The notes under the pieces were generated by a model that had not been told where the DNA came from, made no database searches, and was given only the letters and a program-made list of their open reading frames with translations. Shown piece by piece: positions 43,774-51,277 of a stretch of 64,000 nucleotides of DNA. The first letter of the stretch is position 1, and the number at the start of each line of letters is the position of its first letter. The translations under genes were made by a program, and so were the position numbers. The stretch comes from Lachnospiraceae bacterium NK4A144 (GTDB taxonomy: Bacteria; Bacillota; Clostridia; Lachnospirales; Lachnospiraceae), in assembly GCA_000424365.1 (NCBI GenBank), contig AUJT01000007.1, positions 1 to 64,000 on the forward strand, in the 5' to 3' direction.

Positions 43774-44688
43774 TTAGTGTCTTTTGTTCTTTAATTCCGA
43801 CAGTAATTTAGCCTGAAATTCAGAATCAGTGGTGGAGCGGCGAAGATCATCAATACGATTTTCGCGTATCAAATAGTCGTTTAATTCATTTATTGTGTTT
43901 ATACCCTGAATAATGCCTTGCTCGATACCCTGTTCCAAAGCTTCTTCACGAATGAGTTCCATGTGACCAGCCTGGTCGTATTCATATAAACTTACCATAG
44001 TGATTGCCTTCCTTTCCTTTTGGAAAAAATCATGAAGGATGTTATGTTTTATGCAGTAGTCGATAGCGTGAGCAACAGCTTCTGCATTATTCATTTTTGT
44101 TGAGAATTCACGTACTTTTGATACGTAGATCGAGTATCCGCGGAGCTTTTCACAGCTTTCCATGAGACTCAGGTTCATGCCGAGATTAATGTTTACGATA
44201 TGAACGATGAGTTCCAGATCGTGTTCTTCAGAAACATTATCGTACATGTCAGATAGCTTGTAGATACTGGTTTCAGGCAACTCTTCAAGTCCGTTGTAGA
44301 ATACTATAAAGTGTGGTTCTGGTATCTTCTTGATCTTGCTGCTGTAAAGCTTTTTCTCGTCAACGATCTGTGCCAGTAGCTTACTGGCATAGAATAGCGT
44401 CCGAAGCGGCATGTTCGGGCATTTCGTCGACTGGTGCTCATAAATATTAAGCGTCGTATCAATTATAAATGACAGATCATTGATCATACCAAGGAAGATT
44501 GCGTTGTCCAAGGTATTTATGATCAGGTCATCAGGATCTTTGTAAGCTGTCTTGTTAATGGCATTGTAGAGCTCCAAAAGAGCCTTCTTGTCATTAAAAA
44601 AGAGTTTGAAAGTGCTGTCCTTATAATTTCTGTTGATCCAAGGCAGACGTATTTTTCTGAAAAAGTAAGCAAGTTTAAGTTTGTTCAA
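43774..44688 (-). CDS. Rpn-like PD-(D/E)XK protein, type 1, copy B
   Basis: 304 residues, TTG start with AAAGGA 6 bases upstream. Same family and same domain plan as copy A at 38461-39375, but with the putative catalytic motif intact (NIYEHQSTKCPNMPLR). The C-terminal 40 residues (EQGIEQGIIQGINTINELNDYLIRE) differ most from copy A, consistent with the variable tails of Rpn proteins. A stem TTTCTGC/GCAGAAA (44698-44717) overlaps the ribosome binding site and may limit translation. Confidence 0.82.
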   Translation of the reverse strand: MNKLKLAYFFRKIRLPWINRNYKDSTFKLFFNDKKALLELYNAINKTAYKDPDDLIINTLDNAIFLGMINDLSFIIDTTLNIYEHQSTKCPNMPLRTLFYASKLLAQIVDEKKLYSSKIKKIPEPHFIVFYNGLEELPETSIYKLSDMYDNVSEEHDLELIVHIVNINLGMNLSLMESCEKLRGYSIYVSKVREFSTKMNNAEAVAHAIDYCIKHNILHDFFQKERKAITMVSLYEYDQAGHMELIREEALEQGIEQGIIQGINTINELNDYLIRENRIDDLRRSTTDSEFQAKLLSELKNKRH

Positions 44689-44854
44689 TTAAAGTCCTTT
44701 CTGCATTAACGCAGAAAGAGACATAGAAGTACTTATCTACGTTAATACTAACACATTAATAATAAAGTGGAAATTGTGAAAAGAGTTTTTCACAAGAGAT
44801 GCGTAACAGAATGTTAGCTTTGTTAAGATACTATATTTGTATACAAAAAGCAAG
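44689..44854 (-). repeat. 5' flank shared by the type-1 Rpn copies (copy B)
   Basis: Matches 39376-39545 up to ACAAAAAGCAAG. After it a hairpin TCATACGAC/GTCGTATGA (44862-44900) and the promoter of the next gene fill the gap to 45125. Confidence 0.75.
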
Positions 44855-44958
44855 CGTTTGTTCATACGACCGCGATATCTTCGCTATCACAGTCGTATGA
44901 GTATAAAATGACCCCCGTGTCGACAAATTACAGGAGAGAATATTTATTCTCGAACATA

Positions 44959-44987
44959 TTGACGCGAGAATATATGTTTGGTATATT
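44959..44987 (+). promoter_or_regulatory. Promoter of the nuclease-like gene at 45126
   Basis: TTGACG (44959-44964), 17 bases, TATATT (44982-44987). Confidence 0.7.
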
Positions 44988-44993
44988 ATCTAG

Positions 44994-45007
44994 CGAACAA
45001 CTGTTTT
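44994..45007. promoter_or_regulatory. LexA/SOS-type box of the nuclease-like gene
   Basis: CGAAC-AACT-GTTTT, one mismatch from the GAAC-N4-GTTC core, 6 bases downstream of the -10. The position is the same as in the two type-2 Rpn promoters. Confidence 0.55.
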
Positions 45008-45125
45008 GTAAATTGTATGGATTATGCAATTTTAATTTGTATCAGTTGTTTAATGATGTTAATATACAGATATAGAGAACGTTTTTGCTAAAGCGTCTTT
45101 TGTATCTGAGAAAGACGTAGTTTTA

Positions 45126-46025
45126 ATGAGAGAGTTTGAAAAGACACAGTGGCATCCGCCGTTTTGTGCTGCGATGAAATTGGAGTTGCGGGCAAATAGA
45201 GAAGATCTTAGTTTTGATATGGAGCGAACGCTAAATACAAAACCAATCCGTATAGATCTGCTGATTGTTAAGAAGACGCAAGGGGCGAAGATTGAAAATG
45301 AGATAGGCAGGATATTTGAAGGTCACAATATTTTTGAGTACAAGTCGCCGGAAGATGAACTGGGAATAGATGAGTACTTCAAAACGCTGGCGTATTCGTG
45401 TCTTTATAAGGCCGTGTGTCCTATGGTGGATGGTATCAAGGCAGAGGATGTGACGATATCACTTGTGCGTGAGGGAAAGCCGGTTGAGCTGATCAAGTGG
45501 TTTAGCGAGCACGAATGTAAGGTCGAGGAGCATTATCCGGGAATATATTATGTGACTGGGAAACAGATAATTTTTCCTACGCAGATTATAGTTTCTGTTG
45601 AATTAAATAAGCTTGAACATAAGTGGTTGAAAGCGTTGACGGCAAGGATGGATATGGAAGCGGGTGCTCAGCTTGTCTTTGCAATGAGAGATCTCGTTGA
45701 AAAGGAAGACAGAGAAGATGCTGATTCAGTTCTACAGTTGGTGCTTTCGGAAAATAAAGAGATGTTTGAGAAGTTAAGGGGGATACCGACAGTGTGTGAG
45801 GCTCTTAAAACTTTAATGAAACCGGAAATGGATGCAGCAGTTACCGCTGTAGCAAGGGAAAAGGATGCTGTAATACAGGCAAAGGAAGCAGAGCTCCAGA
45901 CGAAGGAAGCAGTAATCCGGACGAAGGAAGCAGAGCTCCAGACAAAGGAAGCAGTAATCCAATCTCAAAATGCCAGGATTGAGGAACTGATGGCTCAGGT
46001 AGCGGCCATGACGAAATCGAATTAG
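45126..46025 (+). CDS. PD-(D/E)XK-like protein with repeated coiled-coil tail
   Basis: 299 residues. The N-terminal half has a PD-(D/E)XK pattern: TKPIRIDLLIVKK (aspartate), then HNIFEYKSPEDELG (E-x-K), then YFKTLAYSCLYKA. Residues about 235-295 are a coiled coil built from a 14-residue unit KEAELQTKEAVIRT repeated twice. Function unknown; a DNA-cutting or recombination role like the Rpn proteins is inferred from the fold pattern. The ribosome binding site is poor. The leader between promoter and start is about 130 bases. Base composition is less AT-rich than its leader. Confidence 0.7.
   Translation: MREFEKTQWHPPFCAAMKLELRANREDLSFDMERTLNTKPIRIDLLIVKKTQGAKIENEIGRIFEGHNIFEYKSPEDELGIDEYFKTLAYSCLYKAVCPMVDGIKAEDVTISLVREGKPVELIKWFSEHECKVEEHYPGIYYVTGKQIIFPTQIIVSVELNKLEHKWLKALTARMDMEAGAQLVFAMRDLVEKEDREDADSVLQLVLSENKEMFEKLRGIPTVCEALKTLMKPEMDAAVTAVAREKDAVIQAKEAELQTKEAVIRTKEAELQTKEAVIQSQNARIEELMAQVAAMTKSN
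45881..45964 (+). repeat. 42-bp in-frame tandem repeat, two copies
   Basis: AAGGAAGCAGAGCTCCAGA recurs with a period of 42 bases and encodes the coiled-coil units of the nuclease-like protein. Confidence 0.85.
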
Positions 46026-46053
46026 AGTTGATTTTTGCCGATACGAAACGTGT

Positions 46054-46248
46054 TCGGCGGCGAATTGTGGGAGGCGTTATCCGCAGATTATTTTCGGCGG
46101 ATTTCTTTCCCTGATTAGACGATATAAACTTTGCCCGTAAAAACCGGAAACTACGAGTATGACCTTGATGTAACCGGCCGGCGTCTCCGTTTCAGAGAAA
46201 ACATTCTCCGAGATGGGACGCCGGTTAATGGGTTTCTGTAGTCCTATT
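46054..46248 (+). repeat. Foldable intergenic repeat of about 190 bp, copy C
   Basis: Close match to 43461-43651, beginning about 28 bases after the stop codon of the nuclease-like gene and ending just before the Rpn remnant. Confidence 0.8.
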
Positions 46249-46283
46249 GCCGGTAACAACTTAATCTTTGATTTAGAAAGAGA

Positions 46284-46490
46284 TCACTTTTGGTTGTATT
46301 CTTCCAAAAGTTTATTGAGATAATCGGTATCCTCACAGGCACGACGGATATCGTCGATGCGGTTTTCGGAAGCTAAAATGCTGAAAACCTTCTGTATTTG
46401 AGCTGTTCGGAGTGATTCGCCTTCCGTTCCTTTTGGAAAAAATCTCGACGTATGTTGTGTTTGATGCAGTGGCATGTAAGGACATTTAGC
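46284..46490 (-). pseudogene. Remnant of a type-1 Rpn gene
   Basis: Read on the minus strand it contains KCPYMPL, joined by a large internal deletion directly to CIKHNIRRDFFQKERKA in another frame, then after a further shift NRIDDIRRACEDTDYLNKLLEEYNQK and a stop. These are pieces of the type-1 Rpn protein order at 43774-44688. An ORF of 63 codons can be read through, but it mixes frames and is not likely to be a real protein. Confidence 0.75.
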
Positions 46491-46506
46491 TTTTTGATGT
46501 GTAAGA

Positions 46507-46561
46507 GAACGAGCCCGTGACAGTTTCTTTTTGTGGAGAAGCGGTCATGGGCTCGTTTATG
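46507..46561. terminator. Terminator beyond the second type-2 Rpn gene
   Basis: ACGAGCCCGTGAC and GGTCATGGGCTCGT form an inverted repeat ending in TTT on the plus strand and AAA-rich on the other, 20 bases past the Rpn stop codon. Confidence 0.6.
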
Positions 46562-46576
46562 CTTTCCGTTAGAAAA

Positions 46577-47533
46577 TTACTTTGCTTTCATCGCATCCCT
46601 GCACTCTTGGATGCTGGATTTGGCCTGGGATTCGGTCATGTTGTATTTTGCTTTGAGCTTCTCGATTATTTTGTCATCAGGGATGTTATCTTCGATCTTA
46701 TCCTCGATGAAGATTTGTATTCCCTCAGCCTTACCCTCAGCTCTGCCACGAGCCTCACCACGAGCCTCACCACGAGCCTCACCACGAGCTTCACCACGAG
46801 CTTCTATGATATCTAATGCCTCACACATAGTTGTATTCTCCTTTCCTGATGCAGATAATAAACGGCTGGTTTCTTCGAATCGGTTATCACCGGTAAGCAC
46901 TGTCATGAGTTTAAGGACAGCGTCTTGATGATCCATTTGCTTGTTATCCGGAATATATTCTTGTCCGTGGTTGATTTTGTAAAAATAGTCTGCGATTATA
47001 TGGAAGTCACTTTTAAATTCATCAACCTGTTCACGTGACAGATCCTTGATGTTTACGACATTGATCTTGTAATCACTTACATATTTTTTTAGACAATCCG
47101 GTATGGATATGCAATCGTAGAGAGTGTGATTGCGCCAATTGTCTTTTCCGAAATGAATTACAAGTGTTACAACAGGAACCAAGGGTGGAACAGCTTTCTT
47201 TTTCTTTCGGCAGCTATCAATTTCGACAAGCTGTTCTTTATAGGATGAGCCGTCATAACTCAATACTCTGGCTGGTTCGTATTTATCCACGTCAGTCTGA
47301 TTTTCGAAACCGATCATTGCAATTCTGATATGGTTTTGTTGCCAGATCTTTACGTTGTCACGTTCCTGTTCGTGGATCGTACCATTGATTTTTAACTGTG
47401 ACTTGGTTCTGGTATTTGATAGTTCGCTTTCTTTCACGAGCTGTTTTCCATCAAATAGCAACACGTTCATGATGTCGGCAAATACATCATTGTAATCTTC
47501 GAGTGTTTTCTCTGTAATGTCTTTTTCGCCCAT
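46577..47533 (-). CDS. Rpn family PD-(D/E)XK nuclease-like protein, type 2, copy 2
   Basis: 318 residues, a close relative of the protein at 21734-22648 over its whole length, with the same ERDNVKIW and GFENQTDVDKYEPARVLSYD segments. The 14 extra residues are explained by three more four-residue units in the tail (EARG repeated five times, then RAEG and KAEG) and by a two-residue longer C-terminus. The upstream region to about 47649 resembles that of copy 1 and includes a LexA-type box. Divergently transcribed from the AAA-ATPase/nuclease gene. Confidence 0.82.
   Translation of the reverse strand: MGEKDITEKTLEDYNDVFADIMNVLLFDGKQLVKESELSNTRTKSQLKINGTIHEQERDNVKIWQQNHIRIAMIGFENQTDVDKYEPARVLSYDGSSYKEQLVEIDSCRKKKKAVPPLVPVVTLVIHFGKDNWRNHTLYDCISIPDCLKKYVSDYKINVVNIKDLSREQVDEFKSDFHIIADYFYKINHGQEYIPDNKQMDHQDAVLKLMTVLTGDNRFEETSRLLSASGKENTTMCEALDIIEARGEARGEARGEARGEARGRAEGKAEGIQIFIEDKIEDNIPDDKIIEKLKAKYNMTESQAKSSIQECRDAMKAK
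46746..46805 (-). repeat. 12-bp tandem repeat, five units, encoding EARG repeats
   Basis: CCACGAGCCTCA occurs at 46746, 46758 and 46770 and, with one or two changes, at 46782 and 46794. The orthologous place in copy 1 has only two such units. Confidence 0.9.
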
Positions 47534-47594
47534 TGATTACGGTATTTCTCCTTTATCCTAACATAATAAAAACTAGAACGAAAGACTCTTTTCG

Positions 47595-47608
47595 AGAACC
47601 TTTGTTCT
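47595..47608. promoter_or_regulatory. LexA/SOS-type box of the second type-2 Rpn gene
   Basis: AGAAC-CTTT-GTTCT, perfect palindrome with core GAAC-N4-GTTC. It lies downstream of a possible minus-strand -10 (TATTCT, about 47616-47621). Confidence 0.7.
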
Positions 47609-47793
47609 GCAAATAAGAATAACATACGTGTGCTCTAAAAACAAGTGTTCCTTGGAACGAATGTGCGATTTGAAAAATGAATTATGTCGGGATTACTTGT
47701 TATTCGCTTTTGATATGGGAACGGTGCTGAAGGTGTGATATAGTATATTTGTTCGTGTAAGAAATGAGAAAACAAAAAGGGAGAAGATGTACG

Positions 47794-49395
47794 ATGAAGA
47801 AATTTAATACAACAGTTGTCTGTGTGCCTTCAAAGCACTATATGGTAGATCTCTCCGATAAAGTTGCAGAGATAAAAAAACTTGTTGATGATGGGAAGTA
47901 TTTCACGATCAACAGAGCTCGACAGTATGGAAAAACGACAACGCTGAGTTTATTGGAAAAAGCGTTGGCAGATGAGTACTATGTTGTTTTTATGGATTTT
48001 CAGGATTATGGAGATGATACTTTCCGTAATGCGGATTCATTTTGCAGGGATTTTTCTTGTGATTTTTGCTCACTGTTGGAAGAAAAGATTGATAAAAGCA
48101 ATTCAAAATTAGAGGCATCTATTCAGTCTGTTGTGGAAGCAGCGGAAAATATGGACATAGAGCTTCGCCTGTTTACAATGTTCAGAGGCTTGAAAAAGGT
48201 CTGGGACAATTCTGACAAGCCGATAGTGCTTTTTATTGACGAGGTAGACAGTGCAACAAATAATCAGCTATTTATCGATTTTCTGTCAGGACTTCGTTCG
48301 CACTATCTAAAGAGAGAGAAGAATAGTGATTATAAAACATTTCAATCTGTCATTCTTGCTGGGGTAACGGATGTAAAGCATCTTAAATCAAAAATTCGTG
48401 AAGAGGCTAATACCAAAGAAAACAGTCCATGGAACATTGCAGCGGACTTTACGATTGATATGAGCCTGTCTGCGAGTGGAATAAAAGGAATGCTTGATGA
48501 ATATGAAGCAGATCATCATACCGGAATGGATACTGAGGATATTGCTGCTCAGATTCGGGATTATACAAATGGATATCCGTTTCTGGTAAGTCGTATCTGT
48601 GAACTGATAGATACCAAGGTGAGCAAGACAATGCCCATGTCAAAGGCATGGACAAGAGATGGTATAGATGAGGCTATTAAGCTGATCCTTGCTGAGAATA
48701 ATACATTATTTCAGTCACTCACAAAGAACCTTAACAATTTTACTAATCTTAAAGAAGCAATACGCAGCATTTTGATGGAAGGAACAAAGCTTGCATGGAA
48801 CCCTGATCAAAAGGAAATCATTCAGATGCAGATGTACGGTCTGATCAGAAATGATCACAATACTGTAAAAGTTGCTAATCGTATTTTTGAAACAAGATTG
48901 TATAATCTTTTCCTTTCAGATGAAGAGCTGAAACAGAATGTGTTCTCAAGGGAGGGAGAACTTGCAAGGAATCAGTTTGTTACAGACGGAAAACTCAATA
49001 TGAGGATGATCCTTGAGCGGTTTAGGGATACCTACACAGAGGTCTGCGGTCCGCTTGTGGACAGGTTTAAGGAAAAAGATGGCAGGGAGTTATTCCTTCT
49101 GTATCTGAAACCAATCATTAATGGCACTGGAAATTACTATATAGAAGCGCAGACCAGAGATCAGACAAGGACGGATGTCATAGTAGATTATCTTGGTCAG
49201 CAGTATATTATAGAACTCAAGATATGGAGAGGTGAGAGTTATAACTCTGACGGCGAAAAGCAGATCAGCGAATATTTGGATTATTTCAATTTGACCACAG
49301 GTTATATGCTCAGCTTTAACTTTAATAAGAAAAAGGTCACTGGCATGAAGAGAGTTGAGATCAGGGATAAAGTATTGTTTGAAGTAACGGTGTGA
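47794..49395 (+). CDS. AAA-ATPase-like protein with C-terminal PD-(D/E)XK nuclease domain
   Basis: 533 residues from ATG 47794, which follows GGGAGAAG; an ATG 30 bases upstream has no such site. The P-loop is degenerate but recognisable (NRARQYGKTTTLSLL near residue 40) and Walker B is PIVLFIDEVDSA near 150. The C-terminal 100 residues have the nuclease pattern YYIEAQTRD, RTDVIVDYLGQQYIIELKIWRG (D and E-x-K). Such AAA-like/PDDEXK_9-type proteins are numerous in Bacteroidetes and Clostridia and are suspected mobile or defence proteins; function is not established. A remnant of a second copy is at 21583-21665. Confidence 0.85.
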   Translation: MKKFNTTVVCVPSKHYMVDLSDKVAEIKKLVDDGKYFTINRARQYGKTTTLSLLEKALADEYYVVFMDFQDYGDDTFRNADSFCRDFSCDFCSLLEEKIDKSNSKLEASIQSVVEAAENMDIELRLFTMFRGLKKVWDNSDKPIVLFIDEVDSATNNQLFIDFLSGLRSHYLKREKNSDYKTFQSVILAGVTDVKHLKSKIREEANTKENSPWNIAADFTIDMSLSASGIKGMLDEYEADHHTGMDTEDIAAQIRDYTNGYPFLVSRICELIDTKVSKTMPMSKAWTRDGIDEAIKLILAENNTLFQSLTKNLNNFTNLKEAIRSILMEGTKLAWNPDQKEIIQMQMYGLIRNDHNTVKVANRIFETRLYNLFLSDEELKQNVFSREGELARNQFVTDGKLNMRMILERFRDTYTEVCGPLVDRFKEKDGRELFLLYLKPIINGTGNYYIEAQTRDQTRTDVIVDYLGQQYIIELKIWRGESYNSDGEKQISEYLDYFNLTTGYMLSFNFNKKKVTGMKRVEIRDKVLFEVTV

Positions 49396-49420
49396 GAAGC
49401 TTCGAAAGAAAATTAACAAA

Positions 49421-49465
49421 AATCCCGATGTAGAGTGGAAAGAAACTCTATATCGGGATTTTTTT
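49421..49465 (+). terminator. Terminator hairpin, shared type, copy 3
   Basis: AATCCCGATGTAGAGT pairs with ACTCTATATCGGGATT and is followed by TTTTT, 25 bases past the AAA-ATPase/nuclease stop codon. Same type as 22860 and 25025. Confidence 0.88.
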
Positions 49466-49502
49466 GATAGGTCATGGGCTAATTTGCTGTTATTTGGTTT
49501 AC

Positions 49503-49958
49503 TCATGCTACTTCGTCTACATTCATGCCGACATACTTGGTTCTGTCCTGAGACTTCAGATTCTTCTGATAAGGATTTGTTTCGTTCACGTATTTTATCT
49601 GAGTGTACGTGGTGCCGCCGGCAACATAGGTTCTGCCGCATTCCGGACATACAGCTGTCTTTATCTGGACAGAAGCATTGAGGACTTTGCCGTTATTCTG
49701 AGCAGCCTGCTTGTAAGCATTTGAAACATGTTCGCCTTCATGGGCACGTACTGCTGCGCCGGCTGCTTCGGGTGAAATGTGTTGTGCAGACTTAAAGGAT
49801 ACATTTTCGTTTGAGCCGTCCTGATATGTACGGTTTTTACAGGTTTCGCATTCTGCAGGAGAAGATTTTCTGCCGGCAGCTTTTACTGTGGATTCATTTG
49901 GGTTCAGGATAGGACCTGAAGAACCGTAACCACTGATACCACCTATTCCTAATGACAT
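49503..49958 (-). CDS. SprA-related putative metalloprotease-like protein
   Basis: 151 residues, with a perfect AAGGAGG site before the start. CETCKNRTYQDGSNENVSF, the zinc-site-like AVRAHEGEHVSNAYKQAAQNNGKV (in part HEGEH) and CPECGRTYVAGG are hallmarks of the SprA-related family, a group of putative metalloproteases of unknown function. Two CxxC pairs may bind a second metal. No signal peptide is visible. Many homologues have a longer N-terminus, so this is a compact member. Confidence 0.75.
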   Translation of the reverse strand: MSLGIGGISGYGSSGPILNPNESTVKAAGRKSSPAECETCKNRTYQDGSNENVSFKSAQHISPEAAGAAVRAHEGEHVSNAYKQAAQNNGKVLNASVQIKTAVCPECGRTYVAGGTTYTQIKYVNETNPYQKNLKSQDRTKYVGMNVDEVA

Positions 49959-50133
49959 AGCCGCACCTCCTTATGCTTTTAGTCGGTGACTCCGTTCACA
50001 CGACGCATAACTGAAGTTATTCCTATTAAAATTATACCAAAGAGAGTGGTAAAAATGGGCACTTAAGTGAATACATAATACAAGAAAACGTTTTTGATAC
50101 ACAGGAATACAAAAGAAATTTGAACGTGGATTG

Positions 50134-50398
50134 GTTACAGTTCAGACGTAAACGGAGCATTTACTGCGGAGTTTACGACCAAGAACGATGAAAAGCCATT
50201 GGATTTTGCCCATCGCCGAAGGCGATTTAATTGGCAAAATCCATTACGTGAGCGAGCTGTAAGCGAGTGAACTGTAACGTGGATTGCGAAAAATTATAGC
50301 GAAGGACAAAATTATTTTGACGTTCACTATAGTGACGAGATATAATGGGCTGTACTTTTGTCGTTACGTGAGTGAGCTGAAAGCAAGTGAACAGTAAC
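50134..50398. repeat. Palindrome-rich non-coding region with a repeated 36-base unit
   Basis: The gap 49959-50460 has no gene. It contains a strong hairpin GGATTTTGCC...GGCAAAATCC with an inner ATCGCC/GGCGAT (50201-50242), two copies of a 36-base unit framed by (G/A)TTAC and GTAAC (50243-50278 and 50363-50398), an inverted half-unit GTTACAGTTCA (50134-50144) and a palindrome TCACTATAGTGA (50324-50335). Confidence 0.6.
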
Positions 50399-50465
50399 CT
50401 TTTGTTACGGATCATGGGGTGTAAAAAAGATGATCTGTAAAGCATTTTTCGACAGGTTCGTATGG

Positions 50466-50514
50466 AAAAAAGTACCGCTGGGGTTCAGAGTAGCGAATCC
50501 CAGCGGCTTTTTGT
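50466..50514 (-). terminator. Terminator of the uridine kinase gene
   Basis: CCGCTGGG/CCCAGCGG stem with A-rich left flank, which is the T tract on the minus strand (a plus-strand T run is present as well). Confidence 0.8.
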
Positions 50515-50542
50515 GCGTAAACTGTTGAAAGCTTTATGCCGA

Positions 50543-51178
50543 TTAATTATAGGAAAGAAGATGTGCCTGTACGCGGTTTACAACCATGTCGAGTGCGACA
50601 CGGTTCTGACCACCCTCAGGGATGATGATATCAGCGTATCTTTTACTTGGTTCTACAAATGCCTCGTGCATAGGTTTTACTGTAGTCAGATACTGGTTTA
50701 TCACGGAATCAAGCGATCTTCCTCGCTCCTTTACGTCTCTCTGGATCCTGCGGAGGATTCGTACATCGGCGTCAGCATCTACGAAAAGGCGGATATCCAT
50801 TAGCTCGCGAAGGCGCTTTTCATGGAATATAAGTATTCCTTCTACAATGATGACCTTAGCGGGGCGGATAGTAAGAGTCTGGTTGCTGCGATCGTGGATC
50901 GTATAGTCATATACGGGACACTCAATGGATTCTCCCTTTCGAAGAGCATCCAGATCTCTGACGATGAGATCGGTATCAAATGCATCCGGATGATCATAGT
51001 TTAAGTGGGAACGCTCTTCCATACTCAGTTCATGATGAGATTTGTAGTAATTATCATGGTACAGTACGGTGACATCGTTTCCGAAGTGCTCCATGATGGT
51101 ACGGGTAATGGTTGTTTTTCCGGAACCTGTTCCGCCTGCGATTCCGATAACGATGATATCATTGATATTTTCAGCCAT
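50543..51178 (-). CDS. udk: Uridine kinase
   Basis: 211 residues, the usual length. P-loop GIAGGTGSGKTT near residue 12, YHDNYYKSHHELSMEER, NYDHPDAFD and IPEGGQNRVALDMV are family features. It phosphorylates uridine and cytidine in pyrimidine salvage. It is divergent from the nucleoside-type BMP transporter genes, which fits a shared salvage role. Confidence 0.95.
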   Translation of the reverse strand: MAENINDIIVIGIAGGTGSGKTTITRTIMEHFGNDVTVLYHDNYYKSHHELSMEERSHLNYDHPDAFDTDLIVRDLDALRKGESIECPVYDYTIHDRSNQTLTIRPAKVIIVEGILIFHEKRLRELMDIRLFVDADADVRILRRIQRDVKERGRSLDSVINQYLTTVKPMHEAFVEPSKRYADIIIPEGGQNRVALDMVVNRVQAHLLSYN

Positions 51179-51277
51179 AGTAAAAGCCTCGTTTCTTTTT
51201 AGAATTGTTTTGGGTTTCTTATTGTATCACAACTTTGATAAAAGTATCGGCATTTATAAATTTTTTTGGAGGAAATG

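Noticed and set aside
46284-46475. A small C-terminal Rpn protein (RpnS-like inhibitor) as a real gene
   Set aside because: The 63-codon frame mixes different reading frames of the parent gene and has no ribosome binding site; decay is the better explanation.
43774-47533. Insertion sequence with a DDE transposase
   Set aside because: No DDE or HUH transposase motif and no terminal inverted repeats are seen; the Rpn proteins have a PD-(D/E)XK pattern.
47656-47667. A LexA box (GAACGAATGTGC) for the AAA-ATPase/nuclease gene
   Set aside because: One arm is imperfect, no matching -10/-35 is placed around it and it lies about 130 bases from the start, so support is too weak.
50243-50398. Possible CRISPR array from the repeated 36-base unit
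   Set aside because: Only two units, 84 bases apart and not identical, no cas genes nearby and no regular spacers.
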